Positions 53,784-64,000 of a DNA stretch of 64,000 nt are shown here, one piece after another. Made by a program: the position numbers and the translations under genes. Within the stretch, counting starts at the first letter, position 1. Each line of letters begins with the position of its first letter. This DNA is from Tolypocladium sp. Sup5 PDA-1 (lineage: Eukaryota; Ascomycota; Sordariomycetes; Hypocreales; Ophiocordycipitaceae): assembly GCA_000750105.3 (NCBI GenBank), contig JPHH03000083.1, positions 1-64,000 on the forward strand, in the 5' to 3' direction. Below the pieces are notes generated by a model. That model did not search any database. It was not told the origin of the DNA and worked only from the letters and a program-made list of their open reading frames with translations.

Positions 53784-55040
53784 CTAAATTGACGGACCTG
53801 ACAGTAACAAGGTCCATATTGAGAGGAAGGCCACAGCAAAAAAAAGATACATAAGCACAACAGGCTTCTTGATGATGCCCCCGAGAAGACCTGCTGGGCC
53901 ATCCACACTCGCACCGCCTCGAGTGAAGTATTCGAAACAGCCTTGGCGAAGCACTTCCAGGTAGAAGTCGTCCGCCGCGAAGAGCGAGTACAGCGCCTGT
54001 GCCAAGATGTTGATGACAAACGAATGGCTCTTTCGCCGCCAGTGAAATGTCGTCATCTGCCGAAGGACCTGTTTGGTGTCGTTGAGATTCGGCACGTTGG
54101 AGGGGGCCAGTAACTCGCCTAGGAGGGCGGCATCACCGAGCGTAACCGTAATTCCTCCGCCCGTGAGAGGGTGGCGCATGTTCAACGCATCGCCGGCGAT
54201 AAGGAGACCAGGAGCGCGGTTGGCAGCTGCTGGGAGAAAGGAGTTCGGCATGCATCGGAGACGGCCATTGTCGAGGTTCTCTGAGAAGGCTGGTTGGACG
54301 GCAGGGGGGAGATAGGGCAGTACATCGTGTCTCATGTAGTGCGACACCCCCCCCCATTGGCGGACTTGGCGGCTGTGAGGCCCTCGGGCACGTTTATCAA
54401 CGCTCTCGTCTCATGTGTGCCGATTTGGTAAAGGAGGACGGAAAAAAAATGCCGAGCAAGACGTGTCCGAAGCACGGGGAAGGGAGCGTCGCATCTCGCA
54501 ACTCAAGGGCCCAAAACTTGGACTTGGATGCGGGTTTCCGAGATGAAGTCTCCCCACGAAATTTGCTCCTGTAGCCATCGGCGACGATAGTCAGTGGGGT
54601 AAAGAAGTAATCGCGTTTACCACCCGTCGAGCTCTTCACCCCGAGAACCTGGTTTGTTCCTTCCAATTTGATGAGACCATCCACCTCTGTCTCGACGACG
54701 GTAATATTGGGTTCTTCTGCAGCAGCGGCTCGTAATTTTCGGACGATTCGACCATGGTGAAACTGACTTGGTAGCCCTTGACCGGGATGCTGTCGATGTC
54801 GTCGAGACAATGTCGCAGTCCGAGCTTTTCGAGCGCCTGAACGCCCCCGGGTTGCAGAAGCTCCCCGACAATGCGATCGGGCTCTCTGAGGGAACGCTCA
54901 AGGAGGAATACCGAGCGAGATTGTCTCACAAGAGTCACGGCCATTGCAGCCCCGAAGATGCCCGCACCGACGACGATGACGTCTGCATGTCGGTGAACGG
55001 TGCGACGAATGGCGTTTTCGTCTGGAGAAGAGGTTTCCAT
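53784..55040 (-). pseudogene. Squalene epoxidase (ERG1) pseudogene
   Basis: From ATG 55040 the minus strand reads the FAD loop VIVVGAGIFGAAMAVTL, ERSLREPDRIVGELLQPGG and DSIPVKGYQV. Squalene epoxidase makes 2,3-oxidosqualene in ergosterol synthesis at the ER. Three lesions follow: near 54760 the roughly 25 residues between GYQV and FHHGR are missing and the frame changes; an eight-T run at about 54447-54454 shifts the frame before LLYQIGTHETRALI; a nine-G run at about 54347-54355 shifts it again before the GDALNMRHPLTGGG block. The C-terminal membrane region (SLFAADD, AGLLGGIIKKP, FLSIW) is intact. Two shifts are in homopolymers and could be sequencing errors, but the internal deletion is not. 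Confidence 0.88.
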
Positions 55041-55349
55041 GGGTATGTGATGAGGAATAGTAAAGGTCATTCGGACGTGCTGGCAATGATGATGGATAAT
55101 CTAGGCGAGGAAAGAAGTGGATTCGATTTGGGGGGAGCAGAAGGAAAGCCTGATTGGGAGGCCCAAGCTCAATTTTTTGCCAAATGTCTGTCTTCCACCC
55201 CCAATCATCCGATGGTAAGTCGGACCCCCCCACTTTGGGCATACCCGACTTTGGGCACCCCAATCCACACCACTTTGAGCATGAACACAATACGCTGCAA
55301 CCGCGTTATTTCGTGCAAAATGACCGTTTTTCTTTAAACAAGCTATTAA

Positions 55350-56214
55350 GTTATTTCCATTGGTTAGGGCCACGGCCTATTCGGAAGAGAACCTCCAGCT
55401 TGCAGTAGCTGCTGTGAAAAATAGCCGAACGCAGCTCCAAGCCGCCGAGACTATGGGGTGCCTCTGTAACGGGGCCAGCACTGTGAGCACAGGTGCTAGT
55501 CGTATTAATCAATTGACGATCTATAAAGAGATAATTGAGAGGCTGCCCCGGCTCCCTCTCTTATGTGTGCGCTCACCCCCGGCGGGCCGCACGTGAGAGC
55601 GAGGGTCTCGCCCTGTCCCTCCGAGCCTGTGGTCGCGCCATGTCCGGCGGCGCCGGACTCCTAGCCCGGGGCCCGGCCCCTTACAGCCTCGAGCAACACT
55701 CCAACACCGTTTACACGGGACTTTACCTGTGACTATTGCAAAAGAACCATCTCAACGCCTCTCCAGGCAGCAGGAAAAGCATCTTCGAGACTGGATTCTA
55801 GCCCCAGGATGCACCAGGGTTCCCACCAACGCATATGCAGCTAAAGGCATTTGCGAGTAGGATCCTCATTGCCGGCGGCGACATTCAACCTCTCGGCAAG
55901 AACTGGATAGTTGGTTTTCTGAGCCGCAACCCAGAAGTCAAGACGATCAAGGGCAAATCTATTGAACGCGCTCAATCAACGGTGCGTCAACCTCCCGGAT
56001 ACGAGATTGGTTCTAATTACTCAACCTACCGGCAATCAAGGCCATCCCACCTGAACACCGATATAATATGGATGAAACAGGCATCCTAGAGGGTCTCGGC
56101 TGCAATGGTCTCATGCTAGGACGGTCGGATAAGACGGAGACCTTGAGGAAACGCCTTGGCTCGCGTTGTTGGACCACAATTGTGGAATGCGTCTCTGCCA
56201 CAGGCCGGGCCCTG

Positions 56215-56262
<48 letters not shown>

Positions 56263-56700
56263 TCTTCAAAGGCCAGGACTTACAGCAGCAATGTTTCTCC
56301 GACGAACTCGGCTTCCTTGATCGCTGGAAGTTTACGGCTACCCCTAAGGGCTGGACTGATGACTCTGTCGCGTTGGATTAGCTCAAGGAGGTCTTTATTC
56401 CTCAGACAAGACCTCAGCAACCTGGCAAGAGACTATTAGTCGTTGACGGGCACGGTAGTCATCAGACTGATGATTTTATGTACGAATGCTTCAAAAACGG
56501 CATATATCTCCTTTTCTTACTGCCACATGCATCGCACGTTCTACAGCCACTCGACGTATCTTGCTTTTCACCTATCAAGACGTATTATCGCCGGCAGCTT
56601 GAGACTCTCGTTACCTACTGTAAGGGGCTTGCTAGAGTCTGTTCAACATGTAGGTGCCTTCGTATTGTCTATTCAAAGCTAAAGAGAAAGGGAAGAGGAA
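55350..56700 (+). mobile_element. Broken pogo/Fot1-type DNA transposon
   Basis: Plus-strand frames keep the HTH-psq lead (TAYSEENLQLAVAAVKN), the CENP-B-type DNA-binding end (FASRILIAGGD, PLGKNWIVGFLSRNPEVKT), the DDE core (NMDETGILEG; LVVDGHGSH; LLPHASHVLQPLDVS) and a basic tail. Lesions: a GC-rich insertion of about 190 bases at 55545-55740, frameshifts, a TAG at 56379-56381, the C run at 56217-56257, and loss of the C-terminal half. A second GC-rich stretch at 56740-56880 shares CCCGGGCCCGAGCCCGGCC-like words with the insertion. Terminal repeats were not found. Confidence 0.82.
56217..56257 (+). repeat. Run of 41 cytosines
   Basis: An uninterrupted poly-C/poly-G tract inside the pogo-like transposase remnant, between RALNP and VIFKGQDL where relatives have no long insert. 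It would add about 13 prolines. Such a run is extreme for a nuclear genome and may form G-quadruplex structure or be an assembly filler. Confidence 0.95.
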
Positions 56701-56994
56701 GAGGACGAGGCAGGCCTGCCTCGGGCTCTTATTACAGAGCCCTGACGCCGTAGTCGGGGCGGCCACCGGATGTCTCAGTTCACTTACACAGTCAGGCCCC
56801 GGGCCCGAGCCCGGCCCACTTACACGGCCCTGCTCCTGGTGTAACGGGCTAGGAGGTGTGCTAGGCTCGAGCAATAGAGCAGTCGGCCATTAAGCCAAAA
56901 TATCCGCCAGTCTCGGCACTTCGTGCCGAGGCTTTTGGCCCCCTTATCAATTGCCTTTTTTCTTCAGTTTTGCACTGTTTTCGTTCCTGCCAGC

Positions 56995-58824
56995 TTATGT
57001 TTTCCCAGATTCCACACTGCTCGCCGAATCGAATGAACGTGTCTCCTTGATGAACTTGGGCCACGTGTTGGACAAGACCAGATACTTGACACTCCTTTCC
57101 GCGTCGTTAAAAACATAGTCGCTGAAAGTTCCGGGGATGTCGCCCCAGTAACGGACATTCTTGACTGTCCCAGTTTGGTGAGGAACCTCGTCGAAAGGTC
57201 TGACCGGGTCGGGCTTACTCTCGCCACAGATGAGACGCGCGGCAGGTCCGAACACGGCATGGAGGTTCTTGAAGTCAGCATACGACAGGTTTATCTGGAA
57301 CTCGGCGCTGTTGGCGCTAATGAAGTCCATGTAGATGCGCACAGCACTCTCGAAGCACTCGCGAGACAGCCTGTGCATGTTGGTCGAGACCTCTTCGACA
57401 TTGTCCGGCCTTCTGTCAGACCCCTTGCGTCTAGGCACTAGATAAATAGCCCTCCACTCCCTGACGCGGGTCAAGAAGGAAATATTCTCGCCTGAGAAGT
57501 CGCGCAGAGCAGAGAAGTGCTGAAGCGGCTCCGGGTTCTTGGCGAGGGTATGCTCGAGAGCAGCCATGGTATGGATACTGTCGCCAGCACAGCTGGTGGT
57601 GGAGGCGGCTTTGGTGTATCCGATGCGTGAAGGCTTGGTCGAAGAGCCAGAATTGAGAGACTTGTTGCAGGGGGTGGTCGACTTCTCCCAACGGGCGATA
57701 CAGTCGAGTGCCTCCTGACACATGTTCTGCTGCTTGCGCACCTCCCAGCAGGGTAGGAAGATTGTGAATATCTCGAGCATCATGATGGAGACACAGATCC
57801 TGGTTTCCCGTTCAGCATAACCATAATTAAGTTGTCATGCTTATAGACCTTAGGCGCCTACCATTGAGGAGGAACAAAATATTTGTTAACTGGAGCCATT
57901 GCTGGAACATAGAGGGCAATGATCCACATCGGAGCCGCATGTAGACTACAGACATAAAAGTTAGTAAATTGTGGGAATGTATTTAAGAGCAGCGTCGGAC
58001 ATACCCAGAGATACAGCAAGCAATGGTCTGAGTCCTCCATCCGTGGGTGTCTTTGAGACTACGAGCACGCCAGAGGATGATTGGAGCAACAATCCACGCC
58101 CAGAAGACCTGCCAGGTGATGCAGGGCAACCATTCCCAGCCCCGGCCCTGTTGAGTGTCCAGTTCAATCAGAGTGCCGGTGACCTCGGTACCAGGGATGC
58201 CGAAGGATGAGTGAAATTTCTTGGAGATGGAGTACACAAGGACGGTAATGAACAGCTGTACGTAGCTGGTTAGCTATAACCATAACAATACTACATTCTG
58301 ACAAGCTAGAAGTTGATGATGTTGATGCTCACCTGGAATGCCATGCCGAGGCCGACGAGAATCAGCATCTTGTAGCCGTAGTCGAGCAGTGTCCACCGAG
58401 CAAGGAGTGTGTTGCGGGTCCGGGGACGCCGGTTGTCCCATCCGACATCGACTCTTCTCTTGACATACTTCTTCTGCGCCTTGGCGACGTGCAGAAACCT
58501 GCTGTTTGTGGCATGGAAAAGACCGATGCCGAAGGGAAGCCAGATGCCCATGATCCAGTACTCGGCAACCTCGGGCATTAGCGGACCCCAGACATAATCA
58601 GTTGTGACCGTAAACCAGTAACAGTGCAACAAGGCCACCGCTGTAAATGACAACGACAGACCTCTGATCCTCAGAATCGGCATATTGCGCCGGACGTAGA
58701 GGAAGGCCATGCCAGCTAGGAGGATGACCGACCACACCACAGCAAAGACGATCCAAAAAACGCCAACCGCGTCGAGCTGCAGCTCAGGCTTGGTCTCGGG
58801 TGTGACGCCGGACTCTGAGCTCAT
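56995..58824 (-). CDS. Seven-helix protein with C-terminal RGS domain
   Basis: Exons 58824-58333, 58255-58005, 57945-57862 and 57799-56995 join in frame to 543 residues; introns are 77, 59 and 62 bp with GTGAGC, GTATGT and GTAGGC donors. The first 290 residues carry about seven membrane helices (VFWIVFAVVWSVILLAG; YWIMGIWLPFGIGLF; MLILVGLGMAFQ; WIVAPIILW; MMLEIFTIFLPCW). An RGS domain follows (ALEHTLAKNPEPLQHFSALRDF, FSGENISFL, YMDFISANS, NLSYADFKNLHAVF). Fungal proteins with this layout, GprK-like, combine receptor and G-alpha GTPase activation at the membrane. ATG 58824 starts MSSESGVTP; the upstream extension is not conserved-looking. Intact. Confidence 0.88.
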
Positions 58825-59734
58825 GGTTGCTGCTGTTTTGCTCCTTCGTCGACAGGTAGGCCAAAAAATGGGGTAGTTTAAATGGCGGGATACGTGAGCA
58901 AAGGTCAATCAATGTAGGAAGCCAACGAGTCCGAATGGGCCTGGGGAGAGCCAGCGGGACACGAACAGTGAGGAAGGGACAGAGAGTTGACTATAAAAAC
59001 AGGAACACAAGGTACAATGGGTTCAGGTACAGCGCGTCCGGCTTTGCTGCCAATGAAATTTCTCCATTAGGCCATTTTTGGCTACGCCCTGTTTCAAAGT
59101 CTTGTATTTGCTACTAGAGAGCCTAACGCTCAGCAGTTGAGCAGCCGCCAAAAACACTGCTACCAGCGGTTTTAATTTCTCCGTGAAACGCTTGCGGATC
59201 ATTTCGGCGCCTTGCTCAACATATTGTCCAGATTTAACTTAGCAAGGACTCAATTAGCCGCCTCGTTAAGGCAGCCGCTTTCGATGGATATTGCTTCCTC
59301 TGATGACGGTACGCACTCACCCCGCACAGACCACACTGCCCCGCGTTTTTCTATTGCGTGACACCGGGACGCTGTGCCTGAACCCCACTGTACCAGAACT
59401 CATGGAGTGAAGGCAAGCGAACAGACTGTCTCGCGTGGAGGTATCTCGCTAGCTACTCAGTTCTGCCTATCGCTACCGCACTGACCTTGACCTGTGGCAC
59501 ACAAAAGGCAGGCAAAAGCCGTTGACATCGTGAGATCCCGCATTTTGAGTCAGGTGGCCTAACCATCGCGCTCTGGAGCTGCTCACTTAAGCACAGATGC
59601 ACATGCCAGGGGCATGGCCACACAAATGGTCAAGCCCGGAAGCTTTGCCTGGCGTTGCGCTCAGACACCTCGTCGGATCGGGTAGGTCAAAGTAACTCAT
59701 GAAAGAGAGTTGTATGAGTGAAGACGAGTCGGAT
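58825..59734. other. Intergenic, promoter of the RGS gene and spacer
   Basis: No gene supported. A tRNA-like stretch at 59525-59590 was examined and rejected. Confidence 0.4.
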
Positions 59735-60141
59735 GACCCCCTAGGCAGCTTAAAAAAAGAGTGGCCGACCAGAGCTAGTGAGATGGTTGGGTGGCCACAC
59801 CCCACATCCGCCAGGCACACAGCCCCAGCTTCTTCTCTAACTAGTTAGGCCTGAGTGACGGAGGCGACCCGGATCTGCGCTGGAAGGTCCCGCTGTCCCA
59901 GTCGGGTCCTTTAAATTTGAGGGGTCCAGGTCGCTTAATATGCCAAGTCTACAGCACGTGGGGCCTGCCTAAGCTAGACTCGCCCGTTTGACGCAACAGG
60001 GCAGGTTCGCGAGCGAGCAATGGAGCCATATCAACTTGGACTTGTTGGCCAGGCAGGGGTTGGAGTCTTGACAGACAGTGTCGCGTGCCGATTCATCCGT
60101 CTAGGAAGGCCGTATGTGTCACGCATGTAGCCAAATGCACC
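59735..60141 (-). repeat. Inverted copy of the 44691-45102 repeat
   Basis: Reverse-complement match with shared ends. It contains about 15 bases absent from the other copy (near 59975-59990) and lacks a few others. Confidence 0.82.
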
Positions 60142-60167
60142 TCATTAGTTCTGAGATAAGAGTCTCA

Positions 60168-60625
60168 GAGCCATCTTGTGACCCACATCGTGAAGGGCTT
60201 GTTGAGTTCACTCAGATGAGGTGCTTCTAGACGTGAGTGGAGCGCTACAATACGTTGGCTACCTTCTACGCACAAGGCGACCATAGACGAACTTTGGCAT
60301 CTGGCTCTTACCCGAAGCCGCCCGTTTCTTGACTCGCTGGAGATTCTGCAGGCTTCACGGCTACACTCAGGGCGTATTGTCGACTCTGAGAGACCGCATC
60401 GCTGTGGCTACAAGTCCCAAGGTTGGCTCCCGCAACTTGTTGCCGCGGGTCGGTTCAGTCCGCTTGGAGGAGACATGTTTTCGTTAGGCTCTTACGGCAA
60501 GAAGTTTCCGAGGCTTACTCTACTCCTGTTCATTTGCAGACTTGATGGGTCTGCAGTGATCCTACGGTGCGTTGTCCCCATGTTCCCTTAGATGAGAGTA
60601 GATGAACTTCCACTACGCAGAGGCA
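60168..60625 (+). repeat. Direct copy of the 35847-36405 repeat
   Basis: Starts about 25 bases after the preceding repeat ends. Shorter than the 36-kb copy by about 100 bases through internal gaps. Confidence 0.65.
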
Positions 60626-62369
60626 CTAGCACAACGTAACTGACTGCGAAATTTCCCGACCTGTCTGTGGCGTCTGCGTATAATCTTCTCAAGAATATCA
60701 TTGTCTGATATTCTCTCTTTGGTGTACAAGCTCGACCGCTGCCTGTTGGGACCATATAGCGACTGCCGCGGTGATTTCCTCTGGCCACCAATACTGTACC
60801 TGAGGCCGATGTGGACGTAGCGTCACAGTTGCCGCATGCATTAGTCCATGGGGCTCGCTGCAAGCGTGAAATACCTGCAGGCCCGGACGAGAGATGTATT
60901 ATCGTCTGTACAAACAACCGAGGCGGCCGCCCGATAACGACGATAACGACGGGTGACATCTGCGGCACCGCGGGTGCCCACTGTCCGCTACCTTCACGCC
61001 CTCGGCAATCAACTCCGAGGTGCTAAGCAAGAGTAAGGCAGGCAATTGAAAGTCTTACAGTAGACTTCTGAAGCAACCCAAAGCTTGGCGGAGAAAGCAC
61101 TTGAACATCACATTCAGGAAGCGGGATCACGATATGCTACTATGAACTTTGAACTGGGGGGTTGGTCAGAAGATGGTAATCTTAGGCCCAGGCTGTTGGA
61201 GACGGTTGGGGAAACGTCAATCACAGACGAACCTCCAAAATAAGGAAGGCGCTAAGTATGCGTGCGGAGACCGGGGGAGCTCCACAGGGTACGTACTTGG
61301 TAACCTCAGTTAATTCAGCACTCGAGACGGGCCTAGAAGCTGAGGTGAGTTGCTGCAACTTGCTGGCCTGCTGGCCCGTAACAAGCGCCTCCACCCCCAC
61401 CAGTGGTGTATGTACCTGGCTTTATCACGAAAGCGGCGGCGATGTGGAATATCGATGGGCGTCATTGATAATGGCAACGACAGCCTCGACGAACGTCCCT
61501 AGCTAGCCCTACCGCGTTGGCCGAGAGGGTATGCGATGCTGGCGATGCTGGCGATGGTCATGGTCATGGCCATGATGCGCAGAGTTTTTCGAGTTTTTGC
61601 CTCCTAAATAGTGGGCAATCAATCATTGAATGTCTGAATGCTGGCCTTGCTGCTGCTGCTGTCGGGTTCGGGTGCCACAACATCTTTCTCGAGATGCTGC
61701 AGACGGGAGCGGGCAAAAGGGCGCGTCAAGCAGGCGCCTCGCGCCCAACAAGGAAGGGCCAACTGAGCGCCTGTCTGCCAGCTGTCCCCCCGTACGGACT
61801 ACACTGAGGTGGAAAGTGCAGGCCATCTATCTCCAACACCATTCACTCAATTCATCGCTCCTCAATGCGACATCTACTTTCTTCATCCGCCGCAGCTCGC
61901 ACGCGCCGCCCATGTTGGATCGCCAATACGGGTAAGACGGCAGTTCGCACTGGCCAGGCGGGTTGCCCGCTTCATTAGGCAGGTCGGCGTCGCCCACCAT
62001 ATCGCAACCCGAGGGACTTGCGGGTGCCACATGGAGACGGAAGAGCATTGGAGCAGCAGCCAGCTCTCAAGCCTCGCATCCGTCGCCAGCGTCCCCGCGA
62101 GACACGGGCGTCGGGCAGGGGACAAGGGGTAACCCAGGGGCGGGTCCAGCCACTGGTGTGGTCTCTGTACTGCTTCCGCATTCTGACGATGCGCCAACGT
62201 CACGGGTCCAGCAGTGCAGAGCGTCTGACGGAATGGCCATCGCGCAACCCAAGCCCAGACCCGGAGCGACTTGCTTGCGTCCATCCATCACCAAATCAAC
62301 CGGAACACACCTCCTCCTCGATTCGACCAGACCCCTTTGCCCGTCGCCTCTCGCCTGTCCTCAGCGTTG
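60626..62369. other. Intergenic upstream of the OPT transporter
   Basis: No supported gene. A short GATGCTGGC/GGTCATG triplet-like run lies at 61539-61575. Confidence 0.4.
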
Positions 62370-62378
62370 GATATAAAC
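62370..62378 (+). promoter_or_regulatory. TATA-like motif of the OPT transporter gene
   Basis: GATATAAAC lies about 130 bases before ATG 62504 with a C/T-rich leader after it. Confidence 0.45.
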
Positions 62379-62503
62379 TCCAGCTCGTCCCTACCTCTCA
62401 CCACGGACCCTCTCTTCCTCTTCACTTGTCAGACGTCTTGCCTCCCTCCTGTCAGGAACCCTTCGTCCAACAGTGGAGCAGAGCGCGCACAAGACCCAGC
62501 ATC

Positions 62504-64000
62504 ATGGGCTTCAAGGAACGCTTCGGCGTCAAGTCGCGCGAGACGCCAGCTGAAGGTGCTGAGACGACCGGCGCTGAGATTCTCCCCGCCGTCTCCGCCG
62601 ACCACAACCCCGAGAGGGAGCTCCGGCGCTTCAGGAAGCAGCACAAGTGGGATCCCTTCCTGGATATCGACAAGCTCGACAACATCGACGATGCCCTCGC
62701 CTCTGGCAACGCCGAGAAGGAGGCTGCCATTGACGAGTCGCTCATCCAGGAGGACTCGCCTTACCCTGAAGTTCGCTCGTCGGTAAGTTTCTTCATCTCC
62801 CCGGACCAGATGGACTCGCAAGCAGCAGCAAGCAGAAGTCGAGCATCCATCTGGAGAACACGGAACTGACCGACCGGCTTCTCTTCAGGTCCCGCCTTAT
62901 GACATCAACGTGCCAGTCAACACCATTCGCGCCTGGACCATTGGTTCCTTCCTCTGCACCATCGTCGCCGCATGCAACGTTCTCCTCGCCCTGCGCCGAA
63001 CTCCCATCTCCATCTCGTCCACTGTCGTGCAGTTGATCGCCTACCCGTGAGTTCATGCCCCCATCCCTTTCAAACTCGTGCCGCTCGATAAGAGTAGACG
63101 CTGACCACTTTTCATACAGCATGGGTGTCGGCTGGGCCAAGTTCATGCCCAAGGCGTCGTTCAAGCTGTTTGGCCATCACCTTGAGCTGAACCCCGGACC
63201 TTTCAACGTCAAGGAGCACACCATCATCACCATGATGACTGCTGCTGGTTCATCCATCAGCTACTCCATCGACATTCTCCTGGCCCAGGAAGTCTTCTAC
63301 CAGCAGCGGTTCAAGTGGGGCTTCCAGATCCTTCTTATGTTGTCCACCCAGGCCATGGGCTTCGGCGTTGCTGGTATTGCCCGACGATTCCTCGTCTGGC
63401 CGTCGTCCATGGTGTGGCCCGCGACCCTGATTACCTGCACCGTCATGTACTCGCTGCACGACCACAGGCCCTCGGAGCCCACGCAGACCAACGGCTGGAA
63501 GATTGGCCGATATAGCTTCTTCCTCATCGTTGCCCTGGCAACCTTTGGCTGGGAGTGGTTCCCTTTGGTCATTGCCCCCTTCCTGTCCATATTTATGTTC
63601 GCCACGTGGATTGCGCCGTCCAACGTTATCGTCAACCAGATCTTTGGTGGAAACACTGGTCTCGGCCTCATCCCCATCTCCTTCGATTGGGCCACCGTTA
63701 CCTGTTTCCTGGGTTCTCCCCTCCAGACTCCTGCCTTTGCCATTCTCAACGTCACTGCTGGTATTATCCTCACCACCCTTGGCGCCATTGGCCTGGCCTG
63801 GGCTGGCCCTGAATTCTACCGCTACCTGCCCCTCAGCGCCAACCAGAACTTCGACCGATTCGCGGAGCCCTACAACACCAGCCGCATTCTCACGCCCGAT
63901 TTCACGTTCAACGAGACTGCCTACAAAGCCTACTCGCCTATTCTGCTCGGCCCGACCTTCTCGCTCTCGTACGGCCTGTCCTTCGCCACGCTCATATCCA
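62504..64000 (+). CDS. OPT-family oligopeptide transporter, 5' part
   Basis: Exons 62504-62782, 62889-63046 and 63120 to beyond the window edge join in frame; introns are 106 and 73 bp. The N-terminus is acidic and cytosolic (IDESLIQEDSPYPEVRS), followed by PPYDINVPVNTIRAWTIGSF, the entry of OPT transporters, and helices with family blocks such as PMGVGWAKFMP, NPGPFNVKEH, FGWEWFP and NQIFGGNTGLGLIPISFDW. Such proteins import small peptides or metal chelates with protons across the plasma membrane. About 440 residues are visible; full members are about 750-900. The gene is intact as far as seen. Confidence 0.92.

Noticed and set aside
59525..59590. Minus-strand stretch resembling a tRNA (AGCGCGATGGTTAGGCC followed by GACTCAAAATGC)
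   Set aside because: The A-box-like part is fair, but anticodon stem pairing fails and there is no proper B box or acceptor stem. At best a tRNA-derived relic.
61517..62132. Overlapping GC-rich frames before the OPT gene
   Set aside because: No domains; composition explains the absence of stops.

Overview
The window looks like an accessory, transposon-rich stretch of a filamentous ascomycete genome, probably Sordariomycetes and plausibly Hypocreales. The reasons are short introns of about 40-110 bp with GTRNGT donors and CTAAC/CTRAC branch sites, and fungus-specific families: FunK1 kinase, CFEM seven-helix receptor, Zn2Cys6 factor, G1 peptidase, MpaB-type oxygenase and DUF3435 C-terminus. 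The species call is inference. I saw no rRNA gene and no convincing tRNA gene.

Layout. 0-11.3 kb is gene-rich: a partial protein with four chromo-like repeats, a PCL-type cyclin, three small hypothetical proteins, a five-exon RING-like protein (6.0-7.8 kb) and a FunK1 kinase. 12.2-23 kb mixes repeats and intact genes: a decayed hAT copy abutting an MpaB-like oxygenase, a G1 peptidase without propeptide, a RING-H2 membrane protein, remnants of a flavin monooxygenase and of an APH-type phosphotransferase, and an ice-binding protein. 25-29 kb is debris: an ABC-C transporter pseudogene, a HET-domain fragment and a LINE 3' end inserted in a 17-bp minisatellite. 29.5-32 kb holds a CFEM receptor and a chimeric remnant joining part of the 6-kb RING-like gene to the C-terminus of a DUF3435 (Starship captain-like) protein. 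33-39.8 kb is mostly decayed hAT and Helitron sequence. 40.0-41.9 kb is an intact five-exon P450. 43.5 kb has a truncated Zn2Cys6 protein. 47.6-50.7 kb is an apparently intact hAT element. 51.8-57 kb carries a second copy of the 12-kb hAT repeat, a squalene epoxidase pseudogene and a broken pogo/Fot1 element with a 41-base C run. An RGS-domain seven-helix protein (57.0-58.8 kb) and an OPT transporter running off the right edge (62.5 kb on) close the window.

How it works together. No operon-like logic applies. Intact genes point to membrane signalling (CFEM receptor, RGS protein, RING-H2 protein), secretion (G1 peptidase, ice-binding protein), oxidative metabolism (P450, MpaB-like) and transport (OPT). 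Broken enzyme and transporter genes (squalene epoxidase, flavin monooxygenase, ABC-C, HET, APH) together with nested transposons suggest a region that gains, duplicates and loses cargo. Several sequence families occur two or three times within these 64 kb, so local duplication and transposition have shaped it.
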